A DNA stretch of 55,794 nt from Pseudomonadales bacterium. GTDB taxonomy: Bacteria; Pseudomonadota; Gammaproteobacteria; Pseudomonadales; Azotimanducaceae. The stretch covers positions 1 through 55,794 of the forward strand of contig JAHRVQ010000043.1 of assembly GCA_019090615.1 (NCBI GenBank), written 5' to 3'. The position numbers and the translations under genes were made by a program. Below are positions 9,292 through 18,880 of this stretch, one piece after another. Numbering within the stretch: the first letter of the stretch is position 1; each line of letters opens with the position of its first letter. The notes beneath the pieces were generated by a model that did not search any database, was not told where the DNA came from, and was given only the letters and a program-made list of their open reading frames with translations.

Positions 9292-10527
9292 CTAAATACG
9301 TTCAATAATGATTGCTGGCGCCATACCACCGGCGGCACACATGGTAATCAATCCAAATTGTTGATCGCGGCGCTCCAGCTCATCCAGAACGGTACCAATC
9401 AACATTGCACCAGTGGCGCCAATAGGATGACCCAGCGCCATAGCGCCGCCGTTAACATTGACCTTATCGCGATCCAGGCCTAAGTCTCGGATATACTTCT
9501 CTGACACCACTGCAAAGGCTTCATTGATTTCAAATAGATCAATATCGTTGATTGTCATGCCTGTACGTTGTAATACCTTTTGTGTTGCAGGCACCGGCGC
9601 ATTTAACATCAACGTGGGTGAATCACCCATATTGCACATGCCAACAATTCTTGCCCGTGGTTTCAGGCCATTGGCCTTGGCATAGGCGGGTGATGCTAAC
9701 AGTATCGCACCAGCGCCATCCACCACACCGGATGAATTACCCGCATGATGGACATGTTCAATTTTTAGATCCGGGTATTTTTGCAGTAGCAGGCTGCGAA
9801 ACGTTGTGCCCTGCTCATCCAGCGAAATATCAGCTAATTTACCGAAAGAAGGGTTTAGTTGTGACAATGACTCAATGGTGGTTTGTGGCCTGGGGAATTC
9901 TTCTTCATCCAGTGCCAGGCTACCATCTTCTTTGTACACTGGGATCAGTGATTTTGAAAAATAACCATTTTTTATGGCGTTTGCTGCACGACGCTGAGAT
10001 TCCACAGCATGTTCATCCAGCGCCTTTCGTGAAATACCCTCAAGGGTCGCAATCGCATCAGCACAAACACCCTGGTGAGGCTGCGGATGCACGGCCCGTA
10101 ATCTCAGGTTATCGTTATCCAGAAACGGCGAACTTTTGCTGCCACCCTGGCCATGAGTTGACATCATTTCAGCACCACCACCAATGGTTAGGTCTTCCAT
10201 ACCGGCCATAATATTGGCCGCAGCAATATTCACTGCGGTAATACCCGAACCACAAAACCTGTCCAGCGTTACACCGCTCGCTTTAGTATCATAACCCGCA
10301 TCCAAAGCAGCCATTCTGGCCAGATCGCCACTTTGCGTGCCTCGCTGAGAACTGGTACCAAATACAATATCGTCTACGTCGGCGGTATTAAAGCCAACCC
10401 TTTCCTGTAGCGCTTTCAACACCGCGGCACCCAGGTGCTGAGGATGCTCATCAGCCAGCGCACCCTTACCTTTTTTGCCGATACCTCGTGGGGTTCGACA
10501 TGCATCGATTATCCATGCTTCTGACAT
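9292..10527 (-). CDS. Acetyl-CoA C-acyltransferase (thiolase)
   Basis: A 411-residue thiolase, normal length for the family. It catalyses thiolytic cleavage of 3-ketoacyl-CoA, or condensation of two acetyl-CoA, in the cytoplasm. All catalytic parts are visible: nucleophile Cys92 in DRFCGSGITAV, NEAF, the His in GGAMALGHPIGATGA, and the second Cys in MCAAGGMAPA near the C-terminus. AGGAGAAAACC precedes the ATG. It lies 81 bases downstream of ppnP on the same strand and could be co-transcribed, although the functions are unrelated. With the CoA transferases, acyl-CoA dehydrogenase and dienoyl-CoA reductase elsewhere in the window it could provide the last step of a beta-oxidation-type pathway. 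A degradative chain-length role (FadA/PcaF-like) or a biosynthetic one (PhaA-like) cannot be told apart by eye. Confidence 0.93.
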   Translation of the reverse strand: MSEAWIIDACRTPRGIGKKGKGALADEHPQHLGAAVLKALQERVGFNTADVDDIVFGTSSQRGTQSGDLARMAALDAGYDTKASGVTLDRFCGSGITAVNIAAANIMAGMEDLTIGGGAEMMSTHGQGGSKSSPFLDNDNLRLRAVHPQPHQGVCADAIATLEGISRKALDEHAVESQRRAANAIKNGYFSKSLIPVYKEDGSLALDEEEFPRPQTTIESLSQLNPSFGKLADISLDEQGTTFRSLLLQKYPDLKIEHVHHAGNSSGVVDGAGAILLASPAYAKANGLKPRARIVGMCNMGDSPTLMLNAPVPATQKVLQRTGMTINDIDLFEINEAFAVVSEKYIRDLGLDRDKVNVNGGAMALGHPIGATGAMLIGTVLDELERRDQQFGLITMCAAGGMAPAIIIERI

Positions 10528-10608
10528 ACTGGTTTTCTCCTGTTCTAAATGATTTTTTATGGCGTTTGATTTAATAACACTTTAGCTGCTGATCAGCCTA
10601 ACCCCAAA

Positions 10609-10890
10609 CTACCCATAAGTGCAGAGATAGGCTGTTTCTATCGCAACTTCAAGGTTAAATGCAGCCCCTGCTGCCACCACAAAATGATCCCCGGCATTAA
10701 ATGTTTGCCAATTCTCATTACCCGGTAATTGAACCCGCAGACAACCAGAAACCACTGTCATGGTCTCCCGCTGACTGGTATCAAAGGTATAATTGCCCAC
10801 CGCCATAACACCCACAGTCGCTGGCAGATCAGCCGTTTGGAAAGCAATAGACTTAACCTTGCCTTCAAAATATTCATTCACGTCCAACAT
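10609..10890 (-). CDS. ppnP: Pyrimidine/purine nucleoside phosphorylase PpnP
   Basis: A 93-residue single-cupin protein matching the DUF1255/YaiE family in length and sequence: N-terminal [13 protein letters not shown], then [20 protein letters not shown], and [11 protein letters not shown]. Known members split nucleosides with phosphate into the base and ribose-1-phosphate (nucleotide salvage, cytoplasm). GAGGAAT sits at the right distance before the ATG. The gene is followed on the same strand by the thiolase; the 407-base spacer upstream separates it from the divergent dioxygenase gene. Confidence 0.93.
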   Translation of the reverse strand: MLDVNEYFEGKVKSIAFQTADLPATVGVMAVGNYTFDTSQRETMTVVSGCLRVQLPGNENWQTFNAGDHFVVAAGAAFNLEVAIETAYLCTYG

Positions 10891-11297
10891 CTAATTCCTC
10901 AAATTACAAGCTATTAAGCTGCGGGAGTTTAACCTGATTGCGCCGCAAAGCGACGACTTTTATCTGCCCAAGCCATACCCAGGAGATGCCCGAAAGAGGT
11001 CCGAGAGATACCCTGAAGATGTTCGACACTCGGCGCAATTAAAAATGTAGTTTGAGTGGTTAAAGGCAGCCGTTGTACAAAAATTGCGCAACATGGCGGG
11101 TATCTGTACCATAATGGGAAACCGTCTGCGCAAAACCTCGTTATTTATACCCACCTGTTCAGTGTGTCGATGTGACGCATGATGTAGCAAATACCTGGGG
11201 ACGCTCCGATTAATCACCAATAATTCGGCAGTTGTGAAACAAATCGAAGTTATGCCTCACATAAAAATATAACCGGGCCGAACAGGAGAGATGCACT
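10891..11297. other. 407-base divergent spacer, no gene supported
   Basis: Lies between ppnP (minus) and the dioxygenase (plus) and must hold both promoters. An 86-codon open frame on the minus strand (10960-11220) has no family resemblance, no good ribosome-binding site and a His/Arg-rich composition, so I treat it as chance. TATAAC at 11268 is a possible -10 but has no -35 at the right spacing. Confidence 0.4.
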
Positions 11298-12155
11298 ATG
11301 TTCAAGGTTGAACCGCTTCGTGCCACCTTTGGCGCCAAAATACATGATATTAAACTCGCTCAAATCAGCAATGATGACTTCGATGCCCTGTATCAACTTT
11401 GGCTTGAATATGCGTTGTTGATTTTCCCCGGCCAAAATTTAAGCCATGCGCAACAACGGGTTTTCGCACAACGTTTTGGTGATCTGGAATTTGCCTTAAC
11501 GCCACTGAGCAACGTGCGTAAAAATGGCTCAGCACTCGACATGGATCACGATTTAATCAAGATCTTAAAGGGCAACATGCAATGGCATATAGACAGTACT
11601 TACATGCCAGTACAGGCAAAGGCCGCTGTTTTCTGTGCTGAAATTGTACCTACTACCGGCGGCGACACAGAATGGGCAGATATGCGCGCCGCCTATGAAA
11701 CACTTGACCCTGAAACAAAAAAACGTATCAGCAAGTTATCTGCCTACCATTCATTAGCCTACAGCCAGAAAAAAATGGGCCAGCTGCATAAACAGGATGG
11801 CACCTATAATGGTTACGGCTTAACTGATCAGGCAGCGCCTTTGAGGCCGTTGGTCAAAATCCACCCTGAAACAGGCTGTCCAGCGCTGACTATTGGCCGC
11901 CATGCACACGATATCCCGGGCATGAAGGCCGAGGCTTCTGAACAACTACTATCTTCATTGTTATATAATGCCTGTCAGGCACCGCGAACCTATCGACATA
12001 GCTGGAACGCCGGCGATGCAGTAATCTGGGACAATCGCTGCCTGATGCATCGCGGCATGGACTGGGATATGCGACAACCCAGAACAATGTTCCACGCCCG
12101 TATTGCTGGTGATTCCGTGACAGAATTTGCGCCTTCGCCGCAGCAGCATAATTAA
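11298..12155 (+). CDS. TauD/TfdA-family Fe(II)/2-oxoglutarate dioxygenase
   Basis: A 285-residue enzyme of the TauD/TfdA family, which couples 2-oxoglutarate decarboxylation to hydroxylation of a substrate, often releasing sulfite or an aryl group. The iron facial triad is visible: His97-x-Asp99 in WHIDSTYMP and His251 in RCLMHRG; Arg262 in RQPRTMFHAR is the expected 2-oxoglutarate anchor. Strong AGGAGAG ribosome-binding site before the ATG. It stands 248 bases ahead of the DDN/SDR/formate dehydrogenase run and may have its own promoter. The closest family types are 2,4-D or alpha-ketoglutarate-dependent sulfonate dioxygenases; the substrate is not determinable. A second family member lies at 28301-29215. 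Confidence 0.92.
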   Translation: MFKVEPLRATFGAKIHDIKLAQISNDDFDALYQLWLEYALLIFPGQNLSHAQQRVFAQRFGDLEFALTPLSNVRKNGSALDMDHDLIKILKGNMQWHIDSTYMPVQAKAAVFCAEIVPTTGGDTEWADMRAAYETLDPETKKRISKLSAYHSLAYSQKKMGQLHKQDGTYNGYGLTDQAAPLRPLVKIHPETGCPALTIGRHAHDIPGMKAEASEQLLSSLLYNACQAPRTYRHSWNAGDAVIWDNRCLMHRGMDWDMRQPRTMFHARIAGDSVTEFAPSPQQHN

Positions 12156-12207
12156 GCGACCAATTCGCCGTGTCCCTTATCCTCGTCACTGAACCCCTCA
12201 CTTATAG

Positions 12208-12228
12208 GAACTACTTTTAGAACTACTT
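12208..12228. repeat. Short tandem repeat, 12-base unit
   Basis: Unit gaactactttta occurs once in full and then as nine more bases, in the spacer between the dioxygenase and the DDN-type gene. It belongs to the window-wide set of short intergenic tandem repeats. Confidence 0.6.
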
Positions 12229-12403
12229 GCTCATCAAACCGGCATTTTCGCACCAATCTCATGGTTATATCAGGTTGGGATGCAAGTTATAACTACCGCG
12301 AAGATATTGCACAACCGCTGAGGGTCCCGTAATCTGCTACTAATCTATCAAGATTGCTGTCAGCAATGGGGCTAACCCATCTACTCAGGAAGAGGAATTC
12401 ATC

Positions 12404-12865
12404 ATGCCAGAATTTACCGTACCGACCCATTTACCGCGCTGGATTCAAGATCATGTCCGCCAATATCTTGATAGTGACGGCAAACAGGGTCATATGATGG
12501 ACTTGAGCGCCGCCGGCGGTGCGGGCGAAGTAGCCACACTATTACTCATTACCAAAGGCCGAAAATCAGGCAAATACTTCACTGCCCCACTGGTATATGG
12601 CGAGGTGGATGGCAACTGCATCATTGTCGGCTCTTTAGGTGGTGCCGCCAAACATCCAAACTGGTATCCGAACCTGGTGGCCGAGCCAGAAGTACGGGTA
12701 AAAGTGGGCACAGAAGATTTTTATGCCACAGCACGCACTGCTGAGGGCGCTGAACGCGAAAAGCTTTGGCAACATATGGCAGTGGTATTCCCCACTTATA
12801 ATGACTATCAGAAAAAAACCGAACGTCAGATTCCAGTTATCGTGCTCGAAAAACAAACTTCTTAG
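12404..12865 (+). CDS. Deazaflavin-dependent nitroreductase-family protein (DDN type)
   Basis: A 153-residue split-barrel protein of the DDN/DUF385 family, whose characterised members in actinobacteria use reduced F420 to reduce quinones or nitro compounds. Visible hallmarks are LITKGRKSGKYFTAPLVY, then GSLGGAAKHPNWYPNLVA and PEVRVKVG; the GGAxxHPxWYxNL segment is the family signature. Strong AGGAAGAGG ribosome-binding site. It is the first gene of a tight plus-strand run: 15 bases separate it from the SDR, which itself runs into fdsG. Whether it truly uses F420, or FMN or another cofactor, is not shown by the sequence. A paralogue lies at 47220-47633. Confidence 0.85.
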   Translation: MPEFTVPTHLPRWIQDHVRQYLDSDGKQGHMMDLSAAGGAGEVATLLLITKGRKSGKYFTAPLVYGEVDGNCIIVGSLGGAAKHPNWYPNLVAEPEVRVKVGTEDFYATARTAEGAEREKLWQHMAVVFPTYNDYQKKTERQIPVIVLEKQTS

Positions 12866-12880
12866 ACCCAGGCAAATATT

Positions 12881-13720
12881 ATGACAAATAAAAAGCCCGT
12901 GGCTGTGATTGTCGGCGCTACCTCTAAATGGCAGACCGATGGCCGTAATACCCACCTGGCCCATGGCGGCGACATCGACGACCAGGACCTGCCGATTGGC
13001 ATCCGCTGGGGTATTGGCGGCGCCATTGCACAAAAATTCGCCCGTGAAGGTTTTTTTGTCATATTAACCACCCGCAACGCTAGCAATGCAGAAGCATTAA
13101 GTCAGGCAATTGAGTCGCAGGATGGTCAGTGTCAGACCGTTGAGATGGACCTGGTTTCAGAAGACTCCATCAAGGCAGCCTTTACCGAGATTCGTCAATC
13201 TGTGGGCGACCCAGACGTACTGGTTTATAATGCTGGTTATCTCGAAGGCCGGGATTTACCGCCAGATCAGGAACTACTGGAATATGTGCCTAACGAAATT
13301 TTTGAGACCGCCCAGCATATTGCCAGCAAAGGCCCCTTCCTTATTGCCAAAGAAGTCTTACCCGCCATGCGCGCTAAAGGTGAAGGCTCATTTCTTATCT
13401 CCAACAATGCCGCCTCGTTGCGGGGTAGAAAACGCAAAACCGGCCAATCGTTATATTATCCACGGGTTATGATGAGAACGCTGGCCCAGGTATTAACCGA
13501 AGAATATTCTCAACATGGTATTCATGTAGCGAATATTATTATCGACGGCTTAATCGACTCCCCAGGCACACGGGCGCTGCCGATGGCACAAAAACGACCC
13601 GATATCATTATGAACCCAGTTAAAATCGCAGAAGCATTTTATTATCTACATAGCCAGGATAAATCCTGCTGGAGCCACGAATTACAATTGACACCCTATC
13701 CTGTCAACCCAAGCCACTAA
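12881..13720 (+). CDS. Atypical short-chain dehydrogenase/reductase (SDR)
   Basis: A 279-residue Rossmann-fold SDR, cytoplasmic, substrate unknown. The first strand and glycine (VAVIVGATS, Gly12) are followed by about 28 extra residues before the rest of the glycine-rich loop (GIGGAIA, 44-50), so the usual GxxxGxG motif is split. The NAG-type motif is present as VYNAGYLEG. The usual YxxxK is not: the region reads SLYYPRVMMRTLAQ, with Arg or hydrophobic residues where Lys is expected. The C-terminal part, GIHVANIIIDGLIDSPGT, resembles a recognised atypical SDR subgroup. It lies 15 bases after the DDN-type gene and 3 bases before fdsG, so it is part of the formate dehydrogenase operon. It may still be active, or be a binding protein. 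Confidence 0.85.
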   Translation: MTNKKPVAVIVGATSKWQTDGRNTHLAHGGDIDDQDLPIGIRWGIGGAIAQKFAREGFFVILTTRNASNAEALSQAIESQDGQCQTVEMDLVSEDSIKAAFTEIRQSVGDPDVLVYNAGYLEGRDLPPDQELLEYVPNEIFETAQHIASKGPFLIAKEVLPAMRAKGEGSFLISNNAASLRGRKRKTGQSLYYPRVMMRTLAQVLTEEYSQHGIHVANIIIDGLIDSPGTRALPMAQKRPDIIMNPVKIAEAFYYLHSQDKSCWSHELQLTPYPVNPSH

Positions 13721-13723
13721 CTG

Positions 13724-14323
13724 ATGCCGAATAAAAGCAATCATGACGCCAATAGTAGCAACGCTACAGAGGACCGTATAACAATAAAAAACCTGCCAGT
13801 CACATCAGCAGAAACAACAATTTCGACAGCGCAATTAGAAACCCTATTAGAGACAGTATCATCTCTGAAACACCTGCCTGGTGCGTTATTACCGATACTA
13901 CATAAAATCCAGCACCAACTGGGCTATATACCCAGTGAAGTTATCCCTGATATTGCCCAGCTGCTCAATTTATCCCGCGCCGAAGTGCATGGCGTGGTCA
14001 GCTTTTATCCGGACTTCCGAACCCATCCCTGCGGCCAGCATCTGCTGCGAATCTGTGCTGCGGAAGCTTGCCAGGCAAACGGCGCACGGGCGCTAATGCA
14101 ACACGCTGAGGAAAAATTACACATTAAATCTGGCCACACCACCCCCAACAACAATATTACCCTTGAAGCTGTTTATTGCCTGGGAAATTGTACCGCTGGC
14201 CCCTCCGTTGAAATCAATCAACGTCTCCATGGCCGCGTCACCACCACGCTTTTTGACCAGTTAACTGCAGGGCTAATAACTGCCGGGCCAATCAATGCGA
14301 TGCCGAGACCTGACCAGTGCTAG
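13724..14323 (+). CDS. fdsG: NAD-dependent formate dehydrogenase gamma subunit
   Basis: A 199-residue NuoE-like thioredoxin-fold subunit that carries a [2Fe-2S] cluster and passes electrons toward the FMN/NAD site of FdsB. Ligands are Cys111 and Cys116 (RICAAEACQ) and Cys152 and Cys156 (YCLGNCTAGPS). The N-terminal 40 residues are a polar Thr/Asn/Ser-rich extension not needed for the fold. No good ribosome-binding site is visible, but the ATG lies 3 bases after the SDR stop, suggesting translational coupling. It overlaps fdsB by 7 bases. Gene order fdsG-fdsB-fdsA-fdhD matches the soluble, oxygen-tolerant formate dehydrogenases of Cupriavidus and Rhodobacter. Confidence 0.93.
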   Translation: MPNKSNHDANSSNATEDRITIKNLPVTSAETTISTAQLETLLETVSSLKHLPGALLPILHKIQHQLGYIPSEVIPDIAQLLNLSRAEVHGVVSFYPDFRTHPCGQHLLRICAAEACQANGARALMQHAEEKLHIKSGHTTPNNNITLEAVYCLGNCTAGPSVEINQRLHGRVTTTLFDQLTAGLITAGPINAMPRPDQC

Positions 14324-15843
14324 ATATTTTTGTCCCAGCTGATACCACCGCCTGCGCCCTCGGCGCTGATGCAGTCGCGGCAGCAGTCATTACCGAAGCC
14401 AATATTCGCAAGGTTGAGATCAATCTAATACGCAATGGTTCAAGAGGGCTGTTTTGGCTAGAACCACTGGTGGAGATCACAACCGAGCAGGGTCGGATCG
14501 GCTTTGGCCCAGTGACTGTCGAGCATATACCCCAACTAATTAATCATATATTTGAGCCTGACATTACAGACAACACAGCGCTATGCCTCGGTTTGATCGA
14601 TCAAATACCCTCCCTTAAAAACCAGCAGCGGGTTAATTTCGCCCGCGCAGGTATCATTGATCCGCTGTCGCTGAAAGATTATCTGGCCCATGGCGGCTAC
14701 CTTGGCCTACAGCAGGCGCTAACCATGACTGCCGAGTCAATGGTTGATCAAGTAATAGCATCCGGCCTGCGTGGACGTGGCGGCGCTGCTTTTCCCACCG
14801 GCATCAAATGGCGCACCGTGCTTGAAACCCCCGCTGAACAAAAATACATCGTCTGCAATGCTGACGAAGGCGATTCTGGTACCTTCGCCGATCGACTGTT
14901 AATGGAGGCTGACCCGTTTCAACTGATTGAAGGCATGACCATCGCCGCCCTGGCTGTAGGCGCAAGCCAGGGGTATATCTATCTACGCGCGGAATACCCC
15001 AAAGCCCATCGCGTGTTACAACAGGCAATCGACCTGGCATACAGCAACAGTTACCTGGGGAAAAATATTGCCGCCAGTGAGCATCAATTTGATCTTCAAA
15101 TTCGCCTCGGAGCAGGCGCGTATATCTGCGGTGAAGAAACCGCGCTGCTGGAAAGCCTGGAAGGTAAGCGCGGCCAGGTCAGAGCCAAACCACCCCTGCC
15201 AGCCATAAGTGGTCTGTTTGGCAAACCAACGATGATCAACAATGTGCTTACACTGGCAACTGTGGCCAGCATTTTTGCACGCGGTGCAGATTGGTATAAG
15301 ACATTCGGCTGCAACCGCTCAGTAGGCACGCTAGCCATTCAGCTGGCGGGTAATATAGCCCAGGGCGGGTTAATTGAACTGGCATTCGGCGCCAACCTGA
15401 GAGATATTCTAGTCGACTTTGGCGGCGGCACAGCAACCGGCAAGCCGATCCATGCAGTACAGGTGGGCGGGCCTTTAGGTGCTTATCTAGCTGCATCAGA
15501 GTGGGATATTAAACTCGACTACGAAACATTCAATGACGCTAACGCTATGCTCGGCCATGGCGGCATTGTGGTATTTGATGATTCAGTGGATATGCTGCAA
15601 CAGGCCCGCTTTGCGATGGAATTTTGCGCACTGGAATCCTGCGGCAAATGCACCCCCTGCCGCATTGGCTCAACCCGTGGCATCGAGGTTATCGATAAAA
15701 TCCAGCAGGGTGAACAACCTAAGCAAAACCTGATCCTGCTTGAAGAACTATGCGACACCATGCAATACGGCTCACTATGCGCCATGGGCGGATTAACACC
15801 GATGCCGGTTCGCAGCGCAATAAAACACCTGAAGAAACGCTGA
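14317..15843 (+). CDS. fdsB: NAD-dependent formate dehydrogenase beta subunit
   Basis: A 508-residue NuoF-like flavoprotein. An N-terminal thioredoxin-like part (about 1-130, starting LDIFVPADTTACALGADAV as in known FdsB) is followed by the FMN site GRGGAAFPTGIKW, the NAD region CNADEGDSGTFADR and GAGAYICGEETALLESLEG. The C-terminal [4Fe-4S] ligands are Cys442, Cys445 and Cys448 (CGKCTPC) and Cys488 (SLCAMG). It reduces NAD+ with electrons from FdsA. The start is GTG at 14317, inside the end of fdsG (overlap GTGCTAG), and is supported by the match of the first residues to the family. A 151-base spacer follows before fdsA, which is longer than in most such operons. Confidence 0.94.
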   Translation: MLDIFVPADTTACALGADAVAAAVITEANIRKVEINLIRNGSRGLFWLEPLVEITTEQGRIGFGPVTVEHIPQLINHIFEPDITDNTALCLGLIDQIPSLKNQQRVNFARAGIIDPLSLKDYLAHGGYLGLQQALTMTAESMVDQVIASGLRGRGGAAFPTGIKWRTVLETPAEQKYIVCNADEGDSGTFADRLLMEADPFQLIEGMTIAALAVGASQGYIYLRAEYPKAHRVLQQAIDLAYSNSYLGKNIAASEHQFDLQIRLGAGAYICGEETALLESLEGKRGQVRAKPPLPAISGLFGKPTMINNVLTLATVASIFARGADWYKTFGCNRSVGTLAIQLAGNIAQGGLIELAFGANLRDILVDFGGGTATGKPIHAVQVGGPLGAYLAASEWDIKLDYETFNDANAMLGHGGIVVFDDSVDMLQQARFAMEFCALESCGKCTPCRIGSTRGIEVIDKIQQGEQPKQNLILLEELCDTMQYGSLCAMGGLTPMPVRSAIKHLKKR

Positions 15844-15994
15844 TTAAGTGGCTATTTCCCCTGCGCGAGACCAAATATTAACACCTACTCGCCGCCAATT
15901 GACTGGCACTAGCTATCGCTTTAGTTTTATGCTGCTGTTCTATATGCGATGCTACCAGACCCGCTAACACGCAGCCAAAACACTGGAACCGATC

Positions 15995-18880
15995 ATGTTG
16001 CAATATTTTCAACCTGATAAAGATCTAGGTACGCCCACCAGCAGCGCCGCTGATGCGCAGAATAAAACCGTCGGCCTCACCATTGACGGCGTTTTGACCC
16101 ACGTAGCTGTCGGTACTTCCGTGATGCGCGCAGCTGCACAGGCAGGCATCAAGATCCCAAAATTATGCGCCACCGATAGCCTTGCAGCATTCGGCTCGTG
16201 TCGTATATGCCTGGTTGAAATTGAAGGCCAGAAGGGCTACCCAGCAGCCTGTACGACACCGGTACAGGCAAACATGGTGGTCACCACCCAGTCAGATAGA
16301 ATCGCCAGCTTGCGGCGTAATATCATGGAATTAACTATTTCTGATCATCCTCTGGATTGCCTCACCTGCGCCACCAACGGCAACTGCGAACTACAGGATA
16401 CGGCCGGCGAAGTGGGCTTACGTGAAGTCCGCTATGGTTTTGATGGCGCTAACCATCTACAGGCAGCCAAAGATCAGTCCAACCCCTATTTCACCTTTGA
16501 TCCAGCAAAATGTATTGTCTGTTCGCGCTGCGTCAGAGCTTGCGACGAGATCCAGGGCACCTTTGCGCTAAGCATTGAAAGTCGAGGCTTTGAGGCTAAA
16601 GTTAGCGCGGGCCAAAACCAGTCTTTTGCCGATTCTGACTGTGTCTCCTGTGGCGCCTGTGTAGCTGCCTGCCCCACTGCCACATTAACCGAAAACACCA
16701 TTATTAAATCAGGTCAGGCCGAACATAGCGTCATCACCACCTGCGCCTACTGTGGTGTCGGCTGTGCCTTTAAAGCTGAGATGCGCGGCAATACTGTGGT
16801 CAAAATGACCCCCTGGAAAGACGGCAAGGCCAATCAGGGCCATGCCTGCGTCAAGGGCCGGTTTGCCTTTGGTTATGTCACCCACCAGGATCGAATCACC
16901 ACACCGATGATTCGCGATAATATTGATCAACCCTGGCAGCCAGTCAGCTGGGAGCAGGCATTTTCATTTGCCGCCCAGAGACTACGCGACATTCAGGCCC
17001 GGCATGGCAAAAATAGTATAGGCGGCATCAGCTCTTCACGCTGCACTAACGAAGAAGTATGGCTGGTACAAAAAATGATCCGCGCCGGTTTTGGCAATAA
17101 TAATATCGACACCTGTGCCCGAGTTTGTCATTCACCCACAGGTTATGGTTTAAAAGCAACCCTTGGCGAATCCGCTGGTACCCAGGCTTTTGCGTCAGTG
17201 GATCATACCGATCTGATCATGCTAATGGGCGCCAACCCTACCGATGCCCATCCAGTATTTGGCTCAAGACTTAAAAAACGGCTGCGCGAAGGGGCAAAAC
17301 TCATTGTGGTTGACCCAAGGAAAATCGCGCTGGTGGATGCACCCCATGTTAAGGCCGCATTCCATCTTCAACTTCGCCCCGGCACCAATGTCGCATTTAT
17401 TAATGCTATGGCCCATGTCATAGTCAGCGAAAACATTGCCAACGAGAGTTTTATCCAGGATCGTTGTGACACTACCGCTTATCAGCAATGGCACGAATTT
17501 ATTATTGACTCGAAACATTCGCCAGAAACCACGGAAGACATCACCGGTATACCGGCGCAGCAGTTGCGGGCAGCGGCAAGATTATTTGCCAGTAGCGGCA
17601 ATAGCGCAATCTATTATGGCCTTGGTGTTACCGAACATAGCCAGGGTTCAACCACAGTGATGGGTATTGCTAATCTGGCCATGTTAACAGGCAATATTGG
17701 CCGCGAAGGGGTTGGCGTCAATCCACTACGAGGGCAAAATAACGTCCAGGGCTCCTGTGACATGGGCTCCTTCCCCCATGAGTTACCTGGCTATCGCTCC
17801 GTCACCGATGCCAGTAACCGCGCAATATTCGAACAGGACTGGGGCGTAAGCCTCGACCCTGAGCCTGGTTTACGTATCCCAAATATGTTTGATGCCGCCA
17901 TCGACGGCAGCTTTAAAGGTTTGTATTGCCAGGGTGAAGATATTGCCCAGTCGGATCCAAACACCCAGCATGTGGAGGCGGCACTATTATCCCTTGAATG
18001 CCTTATCGTGCAGGATATCTTCCTTAACGAAACTGCGAAATATGCACATATATTCTTGCCTGGATCGTCATTCCTGGAAAAAGACGGCACCTTTACCAAC
18101 GCCGAACGACGTGTTTCCAGAGTCAGGCAGGCCATGCCGCCAAAAGCAGGGCTGGCCGACTGGCAGACCACACTGGGGCTTGCCAAAGCACTAGGTGTCG
18201 ATATGCATTATGACCATCCGAGCGAAATCATGGCTGAAATCGCCCGCCTAACACCCACCTTTGCCGGCTTCAGCTATGCCAGACTCGATGAATTAGGCAG
18301 CATCCAGTGGCCCTGTAACGAAGCCGCACCCATGGGCACAGCCACCCTGCATATTGATACCTTTGTGCGCGGCAAGGGGCTGTTTGCAGTCACTGAATTC
18401 ACCCCAACAACCGAACGCGCAAACCGCAAGTATCCCTTGTTATTAACCACCGGCAGGATATTAAGCCAGTATAACGTTGGCAGCCAAACCCGTCGCACCA
18501 AAAACAATCAATGGCATGAAGAAGACCGGCTAGAAATGCACCCGTCTGATGCGGAGCAACGTGGCATCAACCATGGCGACTGGGTGGGTATTTCCAGTCG
18601 TGCTGGTAATACCGTATTGCATGTAAAACTGACCCATAATGTCCAGCCTGGGGTAGTCTATACCACCTTCCATCACCCCCTCTCAGGGGCCAATGTGGTG
18701 ACCACTGATAATTCTGACTGGGCGACTAACTGTCCTGAATACAAGGTCACTGCGGTTGAAATCAGCAAGGTATTATCACCTTCAAAATGGCAACAGCGAC
18801 AACAATCGTTTAATAACAAACAACAAAGCTTACTGGATCAAAAAGATAAAACTATAGCCAGCAATTCTCATGAACAATAA
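15995..18880 (+). CDS. fdsA: NAD-dependent formate dehydrogenase alpha subunit (Mo/W)
   Basis: A 961-residue molybdopterin oxidoreductase that oxidises formate to CO2. In order: a [2Fe-2S] domain (Cys58, 69, 72, 86), a His-ligated cluster region (HPLDCLTCATNGNC, about 118-131), two ferredoxin clusters (CIVCSRCVRAC about 173-183; CVSCGACVAAC about 216-226), the [4Fe-4S] of the catalytic domain (CAYCGVGC, 250-257) and the molybdopterin domains. Catalytic Cys378-His379 lie in CARVCHSPTGYG, so this is a Cys, not a selenocysteine, enzyme. Length fits the family (about 950-990). It overlaps fdhD by 11 bases. It should work in the cytoplasm with FdsB and FdsG. No fdsD-like small delta subunit was found nearby. 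Confidence 0.95.
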   Translation: MLQYFQPDKDLGTPTSSAADAQNKTVGLTIDGVLTHVAVGTSVMRAAAQAGIKIPKLCATDSLAAFGSCRICLVEIEGQKGYPAACTTPVQANMVVTTQSDRIASLRRNIMELTISDHPLDCLTCATNGNCELQDTAGEVGLREVRYGFDGANHLQAAKDQSNPYFTFDPAKCIVCSRCVRACDEIQGTFALSIESRGFEAKVSAGQNQSFADSDCVSCGACVAACPTATLTENTIIKSGQAEHSVITTCAYCGVGCAFKAEMRGNTVVKMTPWKDGKANQGHACVKGRFAFGYVTHQDRITTPMIRDNIDQPWQPVSWEQAFSFAAQRLRDIQARHGKNSIGGISSSRCTNEEVWLVQKMIRAGFGNNNIDTCARVCHSPTGYGLKATLGESAGTQAFASVDHTDLIMLMGANPTDAHPVFGSRLKKRLREGAKLIVVDPRKIALVDAPHVKAAFHLQLRPGTNVAFINAMAHVIVSENIANESFIQDRCDTTAYQQWHEFIIDSKHSPETTEDITGIPAQQLRAAARLFASSGNSAIYYGLGVTEHSQGSTTVMGIANLAMLTGNIGREGVGVNPLRGQNNVQGSCDMGSFPHELPGYRSVTDASNRAIFEQDWGVSLDPEPGLRIPNMFDAAIDGSFKGLYCQGEDIAQSDPNTQHVEAALLSLECLIVQDIFLNETAKYAHIFLPGSSFLEKDGTFTNAERRVSRVRQAMPPKAGLADWQTTLGLAKALGVDMHYDHPSEIMAEIARLTPTFAGFSYARLDELGSIQWPCNEAAPMGTATLHIDTFVRGKGLFAVTEFTPTTERANRKYPLLLTTGRILSQYNVGSQTRRTKNNQWHEEDRLEMHPSDAEQRGINHGDWVGISSRAGNTVLHVKLTHNVQPGVVYTTFHHPLSGANVVTTDNSDWATNCPEYKVTAVEISKVLSPSKWQQRQQSFNNKQQSLLDQKDKTIASNSHEQ

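Noticed and set aside
9552-10211. 219-codon plus-strand frame
   Set aside because: Antisense shadow of the thiolase gene, whose catalytic residues are all intact on the minus strand.
10960-11220. 86-codon minus-strand frame in a divergent spacer
   Set aside because: No ribosome-binding site, no recognised family, and a His/Arg-rich chance composition.
12307-12335. Promoter-like TTGCAC, 17 bases, TAATCT before the DDN-type gene
   Set aside because: Only three of six bases match at each box, too weak to call.
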